Part shown: piece after piece, positions 14,426 through 27,200 of the stretch | Layout of the letters: each line of letters starts with the position of its first letter | Position numbering within the stretch: the first letter of the stretch is position 1 | From: Pegea sp. RAD2-039 | Taxonomy: Eukaryota > Chordata > Thaliacea > Salpida > Salpidae | DNA length: 64,000 bases | Reading direction: 5' to 3' | NCBI GenBank assembly: GCA_034620365.1 | Contig: JAQGEQ010000003.1 | Span: 496,001-560,000, forward strand | Notes under the pieces: model-generated | The model's input: only the letters and a program-made list of their open reading frames with translations | Told to the model about the DNA's origin: nothing | Databases searched by the model: none | Made by a program: the position numbers and the translations under genes

Positions 14426-14498
14426 GGCAGCACGTGGAACACCAGAAGTTGGTTTAAAGAAGTCTTCTGGCTCATTATCCAGAAAACTTACATACTAG
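14426..14498 (+). CDS. ARHGEF7: Alternative last exon of the PIX gene
   Basis: Exon 15 contains an internal donor-like site, AGAAG|GTTGGA, at 13606. Splicing from 13605 to the acceptor ATTGACAG at 14425 keeps the frame (phase 2) and replaces the tail [10 protein letters not shown] with RAARGTPEVGLKKSSG followed by SLSRKLTY and a stop at 14496-14498. GTTGG-type donors are used repeatedly elsewhere in the window (38911, 42144, 61763), which makes this site credible. A second AATAAA follows at 14624. PIX genes in vertebrates have alternative C-termini, and this tail ends L-T-Y, which would fit a class II PDZ ligand. Which isoform dominates cannot be told from sequence. Confidence 0.55.
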
Positions 14499-14623
14499 TG
14501 AAGTCATCTCATTTGGCAGTTATATCCAGGATCCAGTTTGCTTTTAGTATTTCAAAGTTGTGGTAGCATCGTATTTAAGCAGCATACAAATTATCTTCAA
14601 CTGAAAACTGTTTAGCCAGTTTC

Positions 14624-14629
14624 AATAAA
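14624..14629 (+). terminator. Poly(A) signal for long PIX transcript
   Basis: AATAAA in TTCAATAAAAAATC, about 125 nt after the stop of the alternative last exon. Confidence 0.5.
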
Positions 14630-17600
14630 AAATCAACAAGATCTCTGTAATCTCATCTTTTTCTTATTTTTTTCCTTTTTTTTTTTGATACAAGTTTTTC
14701 ACCTCAAATATTTTATTGCATGCTTACCACTTAGCGAAAAAATAAAAATATTTTTTTTTGAGCTCAATTATTCAACTTAGATTTGATTAGATAGAACTTT
14801 GAAATTGAATTCATAACTAGTAGTTTAATAAATATTAACAGATTTCTATCTCAAAGTATTGATTATTTAAAAGAGAGTTTTCCTATTTTCTTCATATCAA
14901 TCTCATAACCTTTAATTTTTAATATTAGTTTGAATCTCATTTAGAGCAGCTTAATCCTTGTCTTTCAAGAAGGCAGATCTTTCAGGCAATTCTTAAGTAA
15001 TCCAAGGCTCCTGAGATTTCCAGTAAACGTAGTAACTACAAGAATATTTGTGTTTACTCTGACATTAGATAAACAGCTTATAAAAGTTCACAGGTTATGA
15101 TTTCCTACTGATTTCCTTGAACTTTCTCTTCAATATGTGAATTGTAAACAAAATTATTTAGCTAGAAGGAAGTGAAGTTTTTCTAGCCACAAAATACTTA
15201 TATAAAATTATGTTGAATGTATCACTTCTACAACTTTTTCAATCGAATTCACTTTAGCAGTTTTTAATGATTACATCCAAATTTTTCAGTTTATTTTCAT
15301 TTAAATTCAAAAATTCTTTTTGAAAACATATCAGCCAAACTTATCATTCAAATTTTGATAATTTTGCAGTTAAAATAATTTGTTTCAATTTTTAAATTAA
15401 ATCAAATTACTTTCATCAGATCAACTTTTATATTATTATGATCTTACTTAATATTTCAATTTTAATTCGATTTAAATATGAGTTAATTAAAGAATAATTT
15501 TTAACAAAATTTTATTTTCTATAGCGGTCGCCAAAGAGTTTAGAATATAAATAATTTTCTTTAAATTTGAAATGAACTAAACCTTAATAATTAGATTTTT
15601 CTTAACTGTATTTGAATCTAATATAAATTAAGATGAAAAGTTTTATCTAAAAATTAGTTTCAAAAAGATAAATGATAGATTGATTTTACTCTTTTTAAAG
15701 TAGGTAATCAAATAAAGTATCATCTATTCTGATCTTTTAGTTAATGATTTGAAAATTTAAAACCGGTAAAAAAAACAATTTAATTTTGTTGTAATCTTAA
15801 CTCAAAGTTTTAATTTTCAAATTTGTTTTTAAAGTAGTGCTTTGCTTCATCTATTTAACAAATTATTTGTTATTCAACTTTTAATCAAGTTAGTTTTTGG
15901 GTATTACTTATCATCTTGTCAAAACAAACTTTACTTTTACTTTTTTGCTTTAACTAAATTACTCATTTTAAATCTTTGCAAAAACATTTAAAATTTATTT
16001 TGATATAATTCGTTCTTTAAACGAAAACTGCACCTTTTGTTAAAAACTATTTTTGTTTAGTTTTTTTAACAGCTCAAAACCTAATAAAACCTTTTATTAA
16101 ACTTGGATAGTTTGTTTTTATACTTAAGTAAAATCTAACTTTTAAAGCATTTTGTTAAAATCTTTTTACAATTCTTATAGTAATGATCTAAAATAACTCT
16201 TCCTAAACATATAAAGATTGTTTGATGTTTGTTAATCTCTCAAGGACCTACCAAAACTTTAACAAATTAATTAATTAACTAAAAACTTACTTTCTGTAAA
16301 AAGGTAATTCTTTAGACGTTTAAAACGTGGTTAGGAATAATAGAAAATATTGTTCTTTTGAAAAATAATTTTTAAAACTACAAAGTAAAAATAAATCTAC
16401 AAAGTAAATTTCTCGAAATGAAAGCTCAACAAATATATATTTGTTAAAAATTCTTGAAATATTATGATTCCATCAAAAGTTAGTCATCCTCCTATAAACA
16501 ATAAGGTTATTTGATATGAAAAAAGTAAATACAAAAAGGTTTTTGTTTATGAAATATAGAACTGAAAAATTTCTTAAAAAAAACTAAAATAGAAATTTAA
16601 AAAAATGCAATATTCTTTATTAACCAAGCATATCATTTTACCTCAATCAAGATTGCTTCTAACTTTAAAATCAAACTTAAATGACAAACCTAAACTTTAT
16701 TGCTTAGATAAACAAAGTGATCAATTCAAATACAGAAGTTTATAAAATCTCAAATTAAAAAGTGATCTGTTTGTCTAAGCTCAATTTCTTGAATAATTTA
16801 TTTTTTTATTTTACGATTCTATTCACGTTCTTTCAGTAAATTAGACCAAAACATGAATTCAAATGTTAAATCATCATCTCGTGCTTGGAGCAATCTTTTT
16901 GTTTGCTTAAATATCGATTGCTATCACAGTTAATAAAGTGATTTTAGAGAAGAAACTCTCAACATGAATAATTTCATTCATTTTCTGACATTTAATTTCA
17001 TGAAAAGTTAAAAAGAATCGAAAACTTTTTGAAGCGAATTTGCTTTTTTTTTCAATTTCAAACCGATGTACCTTTCCACCTTTGATTGTAAAACTGACAA
17101 AAGACTCTTTATTAGCTTATATTAAATAAAAACTCTCATAAAGATTTTTCAAATTCTTTTTTCAGATTTTTTTATTCTTATCAGACAATAAGTCACGGAA
17201 ACAAAAGATACAAATTAAAGTAATCTGATAAAACAATCTTTAATAGAGTAACGAGGGTTTGGAATTCCCTTCATTACATCTAGATCTATTACACCTTTTA
17301 AAGTTTTGTTTGAAAAACAGTTTCTTTAACAAAGTGATATGTAACATTACCAGTTCCCTCACTTTCTTCTTCTATTTTGTCATATCAAATTTTTTTTATT
17401 CATAATTTACGATTTTTCTATATTTCTTTGGCTATTCTTTCTGTATTCATCTTAAATTATAATACCAAAGAATTTTCAATTACTTCTTTGCTCGTAATAT
17501 TTGGTTTTGTTTGCTATAAAAGCTGTTGAATTTGTAACTCGCAGCCACGCGTTAAATAAATACATATTTTTTAAAAAGTTATCTATCTTAAAGAGTTTAT

Positions 17601-20600
17601 CTTAGAATAAATCAATATGCTTTAAGAAGCATTAAAGTTGTAGAATGAATGTACTACTAAAATATTTACCATTTACTTACTCATTTACTTAGCAATCAAT
17701 ATTTTGAACTCATTCTATTAAGTAAGATTGAAAACGTTTTATACTTTAACTAATTATATATATTTTAAATGATTACACCTATAGGTAAGTAATAAGAGTT
17801 ATACATAGACACATTAGGAAAGATTAATTGTTTTAAATGTATCTAAATTATGAAAGATCTAAGTACAAATATTTTCAAAATTAAATATGAACTTTCATAG
17901 ACTGAAAATTTATTATTTTTTTCTTCCATTTTTTCCTTCTTTTATTTATCAGTTAGCAAAAAACTTTTTCATCTTTGATCTTGGCTATAAATTCTTTAAT
18001 GCTTAGATCAGTTTTGCGTAGACTCCAGCTCGATAAAACTCATGAAAACTTTTTTATTGAACTCATAGAATGTCTAAAGAAAGTTTATTATATAATCTTG
18101 AATTAATAAAGTTTGATTTATTATCAGAAATTAAATTTTATTTATTTTGCTTCTCGAATATTGAAATTAGATATTTTTTAACCAAAAACCTACCCAGTGA
18201 CTTTCAACCTTTTCGGCATCAATAATTTTCTCCCTCTGCAAAACTCAACAAGAACAATAAGATATATAATAGTAGTACCATGATATGAGCCGACTGCGGT
18301 TGCAAGGATGACGTCATACAAGTCTATTGGGTTAGAAATCTCTGACCAATACTGACGTAGCTGCTGAATACTTCAGAAAAACTTTTATTAATTAGATTGA
18401 AAGTTATGTCAACACAAAGTAGTCACCCTGAAATATGTGTTTATTTTTTGTAAACTGCAATATTTCCACAAAATTCTACTCACTTTCATCTGAAAGAGTT
18501 TAGTTATTTTTTTATAAGTGGCCTTCTTTTCCAATAACTTCTGCATTTGTAAATAGGCTGTGTCTATAAACCTTGCATAAAGTTTGTGATGGAAGAGTTG
18601 AAAACAAACGCTTTAATCCCTTATAGTAGCAAAATAAGTCATTTATTTAAAAGAATTTGTTTGTTATTGTAAAATTTTAAGATGAAATAATTTGGGTCAG
18701 TTTAACAGTTTGAATATATTCAGATAAGAACAAGTTTTAGTTATAAATAACTTTTCAATCAGAGAATTGATAAAATTTCCAACAACTTTCTGATTACTGA
18801 TAAATATGTTGAAAAATTTGAAAAATGATATTCTGTGAATTGATTTATCATTTTGAAAAATTAATTAGAGGTAAATATCAAATTTAATTAAAGATTGATC
18901 TTGAAAGCAATCAAATTTATCAAATTTTGCTTTAATTTTTAGTTGAAAATTTAAGTTTGCTGGCTTTTAATTTGCATATATTCCAGTTTTGACATTAAAA
19001 AAGATCTTTTCAAATAATCAGCTTCTATTCGTGACTATTTTCAGTTGATAGAAAATTCACCTTAAAAGTTGGCGAGCTACCAACTTACACAAATTTAATT
19101 TTCAGAAATGCCATTAAATAATAAATGAAAATGTTAAGAGTTAAAATAAAAATTTTCAGATTTCTATTTGTATGAAAAATATGTTGTCAAACTCAATTGC
19201 TTTTAAATAGAACATTTTGAATTATCATCTTCAGGTAAATACAATAAAAACTAATTGATTCAAAATATATAAATCATAATTAGTTCAAAAAATATTTTTC
19301 TAACTTTTTTCTGATTTTTAAATTCGCTCAATTTTTTTATTTATAAAAATAAATGAATGAAAAAGTCATTTGATCAATTCAAGATGTAATAATTTTTTTC
19401 TTAATTTTTTAGATAATTTCACTTTCTAACTTTTAAACGATTTTTCGTCAGTAACTAAATTTAGAAATTTTATTCAGACTATAGAGAAGCGCTGAATACT
19501 AAATTTAAATATTAGTTTTATATTAATTAGTTTAAACATATTGGAGCAAGACATTTAGTATTCGAACTATATAGCCAATATCAAATAACCTAAATATTAT
19601 AAATAATTGGAAATTTAACTTAAAAGTTATTTTATGATTATTATTAATTTTTAATTGCTTGATTAAAACTTGAGTTAATACTGAAATATTTTTATCTAAT
19701 TTTGAACTATTTGTAGAGATGGTCAGATAAACAACGTTCCCATAATAGTTTAATTTCAATCTAAATAAATAGATTTCTATAATTAGATGGTTTTGAAAAT
19801 ACAAAATTTTCTTATCTACAAATAAGAACGAAATTTTCAATTTGAAAACGAACCATAATTATCGAGTGTTTTGGCATAATCAGTACAATTATTTCCAGAC
19901 ATCCGATCAGAAGAAATTCACTTTTAAAACTGAAAACAAGACAAAATTTTAGTTGTTGGAAGTAACAGCTTCAATTAAACAATTCTAAATCAACATTCCG
20001 TTGAACCGTAGTTGTAAAGAACTAAACCACGTACTAACCTATCCTATTTGCTTACATGTCTACAATTCGAAGTTAAGACTGAATTTGCTATTGTAATGTA
20101 ACTTTGACGCAAGCTAGATTTTATTTGAATAATTGATGAGTGCCTGATGACATGTTAATAAGTAACTCGTTTTTAAGATGCGTTTTACTAGAAATAAAAA
20201 AAATACTTGATAATTAGTTTACTCAGTTCAGTACTCAAAACTTGCCTAGCTTTGGTAGGATTGTTTGTAGTAGGAAGATAATCCGATGTAAGTCTCATAA
20301 ATTCTAATTTATTAATTACAACTCAGCAAATATTTAGGTAGTTGATGAAGTCTTTCAAAAATGTCAAGATCTTTTATAAATTATTATAAGAAAATCTTGC
20401 AAAGCTGGTATGGATTTTAAAGGATTAAATAATAAATTCAAAATTGTGTTTTAATGTTTTATTGGAAATAATTATAAAGAAATATTCTTTAAAATTGTTT
20501 ATGTTCAAATATTTATACTCAGAAAACTCCCTTTAGAAACTGTTTTATTTAAGTTTAAAAAAAAAGGATATAAACAAGATTTAATCTTTAGAATAAAGTT

Positions 20601-23600
20601 GGTTATATTTAAACTAATATCTAACTTACTGATCTAATTGATAAATCACAGAAAATGGGTATTTTATAATTTGACTTCAGTTATTTTCGAATTAAAGGTT
20701 AAGTCATGTTTGTAAATCAAACGAAAGAAAGTTTTTATCAAATGACTTTTTAAAACTAGAAGAGTTTATAAACATAAAAGTTTAGATGTCTTACAAACTT
20801 ACTTTACATATTTGTTTTTTGAAAAAGATTAAAAACTAAAAAAAATTTGAGTAAAACGATAAGTGACAAACATTTAAACTTGCATCGACCATGTTCATAA
20901 CTCTTGTCAGCGAAGTAACCATCTTACTAATTGTTTAACAATTTATTCTAATCACAAAACATTTCAGCAATAATTTTGTTGTGTAATCACAAAATATCTT
21001 GTTTTTCAAAACAAAACCTGATATCAAGCTATCTGGAAATTTATTTTTAACTCTTACATCTGATTGAAATATCGACTGTAAGCTTGTATTTAGTTTATTT
21101 TACTTTTATTTACATTGTTACATAAGGTTTGTAAATAAAATAAATAAGGTTTGTTTTTACAGTTTTCCAAATAGTTTTCGGTTGAGAAATTTATAAATTT
21201 TGTAAATTGTCATAAAATTCCATATTTTGTCTGACATCAAACAGAACTGTTTACAATTTGTAAAAAAGTTTTGTAATGAAGAATAAATTAGAAAATGAGA
21301 TTTTAATTTAACTTTTCATTAACACCTGAATTGTGAAATGACTTTTGAAAATTGTCATTAACAACTTCAAAACATTAATTTTAAACGCTAAAAACGTTAA
21401 ACAAACTGTTCGTCATAAAAGTATTCTCGTTGAACTAAGCATCTAAGGAATGTGAATCATATAAATAAGTTCTTTGTTAGAAGATTCGGTAGTAAACTCC
21501 GAGTAGTATAGCTTGAACACCATTAAAAGTGGTGATAGATTAATAATAACATATTTTAACTTCAACATTTTATTAAAAATATTTTAATGGCTTTCGAAAT
21601 TGATTTATAAAAGTTGATATTTAATTGAAGGGTTTATTTATTGTTTATCATGTATTTTTATGGTTTGCTTAAACCATAAAACCAAATCATGAAATGTTTT
21701 ACTGGATTGAAATAACATTGAAAGCTTTCAGATTATAAAATTTTATTTGAATTGAAAACCATTTAAGCATTTCTTAACTTTTAAGTTTGTCTAAAGATTT
21801 TATTGAAAAAGATTAAATAAAGATTTGACAGTTATTTAAACACATCTTTTTTACACATGAAAATTGCTTAGTGCAAAAAATGAAAAAAAAAACTTCTTCC
21901 TTAAAGTATTACATCAAAATTAAAACGTAAATAGGGTGCCTTGAATTTTAGAAACTTTTTGTTTAAAGTTGTATTTCGTGAAAAAATGCTTGTTTAAATT
22001 GACAGGTTTTATACTTGGTGATCAAAGGTGTTAAACAATCACCACCTTACGAATGTTTTTCTCGAAGCTACTTTAAAAATTTGAACAAAAATAGATTAAA
22101 AGCACAAAATTGTTGTATAAGAAAAATATAGAAGAATATCTTTTCAAACTTTCAATCTAAAAAGCTTAAAAATTTATCAAAATTCAAATGTTTTGATAAC
22201 TTAGATAACAAACTCATTTCAATGTTTTCTTTTAAACTAAATATTTGAAGACTTTATTTATACACATATTAAACAGATATTATCAGATATATTACAGATA
22301 TATATTATCAGCTTATTTAGTTTGAAAGCGTTCACAAAAACCAAGTTATTCTTGATTTTTTATCAAAAAAACATTGATTTTGTTATACTCTAGTTGTTAT
22401 TTTTTTTATCAAAGTAGATTTCGACATTTACATTAAGCAGAAGGTAGTTAGTAGAATTAGAAAGCCTTTAAGTAGTATTTGATGCAGTTGAACTATTTTA
22501 TTCTATAAATTTATAGTTTTTTGTTGATGAGAATTGATTCAAACTTCATTATGATTGAAAAGAAATATGTTCGATCCATTTAAAAGGGGTATATGTTTAC
22601 GTCAGTCTGGCTTAAAGTAAAACATTTAATTATTAATTGCTTGAAAACTGAAATCACTTTGTTGAGTAAACAAAGTTAACTATTTTTCAAGCTTTCTCAT
22701 AATGTATCATTATAAGATCTTAGACAAATTCAATAGCGTCATCAATTTGTTTTATTTAAAGGCACAACTTTTTTCTTCTTAAAATCATTCAAAGCTTTCA
22801 TCAACTTCATGATGTTTGATTCGTTTAAAAAGTTTTCTTCAAATAACTGTTTTGACGAATTTTAAGTAAAACGAAGAAAGCTTTCAAGATAAAATTTCAA
22901 GTAAAACTTGACACTGAGCGATTTCTAAGAAGGGTTTTTTCATCATTTATATTTAAACTTCAATCTCAAACTATAGAATATTTTAAAAGTGAGAAAAATT
23001 ATTGCTGTTTAAACTGTGCTGTTGTTAGCTAGATGGGTTACTAATTGATTCAGTAGTTGAATCAATCTTTGTTAAGATTTCAGTCAACAGCTTTTAATCT
23101 ACTAAAATTTTAAAATGTCAAGCGATAAAGCCATCAATAGTTTATCTTCAGTCGTACTTCAAACTTTAAATTCTGTTAAACCACAGATTCATCATCTGAA
23201 GTCAAACACCTGATTTCGATTATAAATAATAGCAAAGAGCTTTTGAAAACAGGTCACATAGTATATGGGAAGAATATTTGATACATAAAAAAAGAACAAG
23301 AGTTGAAGGCAATTTCAACCAGTAATGGTGAATAATTGCAGTACTTGAGTGTTTGATTTAGATATGTAATAGTCTTCCAAATAAAAGCTACTTGAATAAG
23401 AGGTCTCAATGTTAACTTTTTCAAGTAATTGAAACTTTTGGCAAAAAACTTGAATTTCAGAGATAATGTTTTTCAATTACTACATCATTTTTTCTTTTCT
23501 CTTCTCTCTTTTCCTTTTTTCTAATCAAATCTGTAGTAGCTCGTAGACCTACCAATATAACAGGACAATTTCATTAACTTATTTCTTAAGTTATTGTTGT

Positions 23601-24196
23601 TAAAGTTGCTTTACTTTACGAAAAAAACAAAATTGAGTTGATATGCGATGTTACAACAATAAGAAAAAGTTTTTTGACTGAAACAGCTTTACTGTTTATA
23701 ATCATCTTTCAGTTCAAATAGAGAAAAAGGAAGTTTGAAAATATGAGAAAGTTCATATTTGATTATTCCTTCCTTTTAAATATATATTTAGCTGAGAAAG
23801 CTGATAAGGATTTCAAAGTTGAAAGAAACCACAAAATTTGTTTATTTAATTTGTAAACTTTTGAAGTGACTTTATTAAAATAATCTCTTAATAAGGAAGT
23901 TGTATTCTAGCTTAAACTAAATTGGGAGTGTTAGGAAATGTAAATAGAGAGATGATTTATTACAAAGATTATTCATTTGATATATATAGATGCAAATTCC
24001 TTTTCGTTATTATATTACTCATATTTATGTAGCACGGAACCGTTTGTTGGTTAATTCCATTTATTAAACTATTTTTAATGAAAATAATAGATTTTAATTC
24101 AATTAGTAACACCTGGTTATGTTTTTGTAAACTTGTTTTCAATTCCGTTTTTTAATTTAACCTCTCGAGTTTTGTTGTTTAATTTTCATCTTTTTC
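14630..24196. other. AT-rich intergenic region, no gene found
   Basis: About 9.6 kb of very A+T-rich sequence. A 102-codon minus-strand open frame at 19532-19840 has AT-driven composition and no recognisable motif. One TGACGTCA palindrome sits at 18309 in a slightly less AT-rich patch (18.28-18.37 kb). I see no exon, RNA gene or element here. Confidence 0.55.
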
Positions 24197-24235
24197 AGGA
24201 ATTTTATTAAAAAATACTTTAAACTAAAGAATCTG

Positions 24236-27200
24236 ATGAAAAACTTTCAACTTCTGCTTCCCTTCATTTTCGTTTTTGGTGAGTTAGGTGATTTATGAAT
24301 GAATTAAAATTGAATTTTTTTTTGAAAAAAAGTCATTTTAGTCGTTTTTAATCCTAAAAATAAAAGGGAGAAAGCAAATGATGAAAGTCACGTGACTTGA
24401 AAACTGATAATTTTAACGTGCCCTTCTTAAAAGATTTCGGCCTAAATCTTTTGTTACTGGATTATCCCTAGGTCTTTCTTATGTGACGTCACTATTCTAT
24501 CTATGACGAATGAATATGTGACGTCACTAAAGCTCTTCACGATAAATCGTAAGAATGGAAATGGTCAGATTTGTAATTGGTCGAATTTTAAGCAAATGTT
24601 TCTGGTTATAGTAACAAGGTTAACGAGTTGTTGATTGGCCAATAGTAACGCGAATCTATGACGTATGTTATGTCGATATTTCAAAACTATTGAAAGTTAG
24701 TTTTTTTTGCTTTTTGCAAAAATATTTGACAATTAAATGACAAAGTTCAACGTTCGTTATTAAAAAAATAGCGTTGAAAACGCGACAGGGCCCCCAGATA
24801 GCCGAAAAATTAGTAAACTATTCTAATGATTCCATCTTACTCTCTAATAAATCATCTTCTGGTGTTTTAGGGTCATCGGGAACCTCCATTCAACAAAATT
24901 TTAACGACTCAATACTTCTGACTCGTTACGACAAATATAATGACGTCATCTACGCTGGTTCAGTCGACGCTTTGTACAAACTAAGCGCTAAAAACATCTC
25001 AAATGTTCTTGGGACGGTAATCACTTCAATTATTTTGTGTCAAACAACTTATTGGTCTGTTTTGATTATACTAAGAGCGGAACGAATATTCTATGAAATT
25101 TTTGTTGCTATGTAAGATATCGGTTGCTATGTGAGATGTCGGTTGCTATGTGATATATCGGTTGCTATGTGAGATGCAGGTTGCTATGTGAGATGTCGGA
25201 TGCTATGTGAGATGTCGGTTGCTATGTGAGATGTCGGATGCTATGTGAGATGTCGGTTGCTATGTGAGATATCGGTTGCTATGTGAGATGTCGGATGCTA
25301 TGTGAGATGTCGGTTGCTATATGAGATGTCGGTTGCTATGTGAGATATCGGTTGCTATGTGAGATGAGGGTCGCTATGTGAGATGTCGGTTGCTATGTGA
25401 GATGTAGGTTGCTATGTGAGATATCGGTTGCTATGTGAGATATCGGTTGCTATGTGAGATGAGGGTCGCTATGTGAGATGTCGGATGCTATGTGAGATAT
25501 CGGTTGCTATGTGAGATGTCGGTTGCTATGTGAGATATCGGTTGCTATGTGAGATGTCGGTTGCTATGTGAGATGTCGGATGCTATGTGAGATCGGTTGC
25601 TATAGATGTCGGTTGCTAGTGAGATATCGGTTGCTATGTAAGATGTCGGTTCGGTTTCAATTTCATGAAAGTTTTGACAAGAAAGTTGAGATCAATTTTG
25701 ATAATGTCTCAATCATTATTTTCAATTTGGAGTTCCTGTCACTTGCGTTGATTGACGTTTTCTCCTTAAAGTCAGAAGTTTGAATCAAACATAAGTTTCA
25801 GCTGTTCCTACAAATTAACAAATTTCAATTTGGCAACTCTTTATTCCGCAGATTAAATGGAACAGCAACGTAGAGATGGAAACAACTTGCAGAAACTTTC
25901 AGGATGACGTGAGTAATGACGTCACACGCAATAATGACATCACTAATATGATGATTTCAGTATCTATGTCGAAATCATGTAATCCTCATCAATCAGATCA
26001 ATTCATCCCAAATCAGAGCTTGCGGAACAGCATCTTTTAGTCCATATTGCTGCTTCATCGACACTGATGTTAGTTTGTGACGTCATCAGTGCATGTGACG
26101 TCATCAACGTTTTTTAGAGCTTTGAAATGGTGTCGTGTGCAAAAGCAATTTGGTCACTTCCGTTTCGACCATCAGCGAGCGTTTTCGCGGATATATCCGG
26201 GGACAAAGTAGCAACCTTGATGTACGCTGGTTTCTATGGTGACATGCCCTATGTTTCGGTGACCAGTGCCACCAATAACGTCTATTCAAATAGAATCAAA
26301 ACTGACGACGATTACGATTACTTCAACGGTTACCATGACAACATGACGTCATAATTCGCATGCTCATTGTTTGTTTGTAGAAGCGGGATTAGGTGGGATG
26401 TACATCCGGAAAACAAGATCGAGAAGACATGAGAAGGGATACTTCTTCTTCCATGAACGTGCGCGCGAATCATCTTCCTTCGCTTTGGGGATTTCCCCGT
26501 ATAAAGATGACTATGTCTTCCGCATCAGAGCTGCTTCCATTTGCTTGGTGAGACTTCTGCAGCGCGTGATGACGTCATCAAAGTAATTTGTGATGTAGAA
26601 TGACATCGGAGGGACTGGACGCGACTGGAAGCGACGCTTGACAAGTTTCGAAGCCGTTTCAATGATATGCGCGTCAAGAGAAGGCGGCTACATCCCACAT
26701 TACCAGCACTACAATCACATCAGTGAGTGATGACGTCATATAGCGGTGATGACGTCATCTGTATATTTTAGAACAAACTCATTTGATTGAGAATGAAGAA
26801 GATGAACAAAATCCGATGGTGGTCGGACTCTTCGCCAGGTGAGAGTTTTTATGACGTCATCACATACTGACGTCATCACATACAGTGAAGACGGAAAGTC
26901 ATCTGCGATCTGCGTGTATAACTTCCAGGACATTCAATGGAAATTGGACAGCCGTGAATACTGGAAACATCCGTCAGACCCTCAATCTGATAAGTTATAT
27001 ATGAGAGACAATTCACATGAAGATGAATGTCCGAATCACATGTTATCACAGAGCAGGTGAAAAGATCAGATCATTTCAATCAGATGATCTTATTTTATCC
27101 ATAGGATCGACTTCAAAGTTAATCACAAGATCAAGGCTGGATTTGTGAGATCATTGTTTGATCACGCGGTTTACCATGACAACCAGAAACTCTTCACAAG

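Noticed and set aside
19532-19840. 102-codon minus-strand open frame
   Set aside because: AT-driven composition (Ile, Leu, Asn, Phe), no splice partner, no recognisable motif.
25112-25655. Possible CRISPR-like array
   Set aside because: Units are contiguous tandem repeats without unique spacers, inside an intron of an animal gene.
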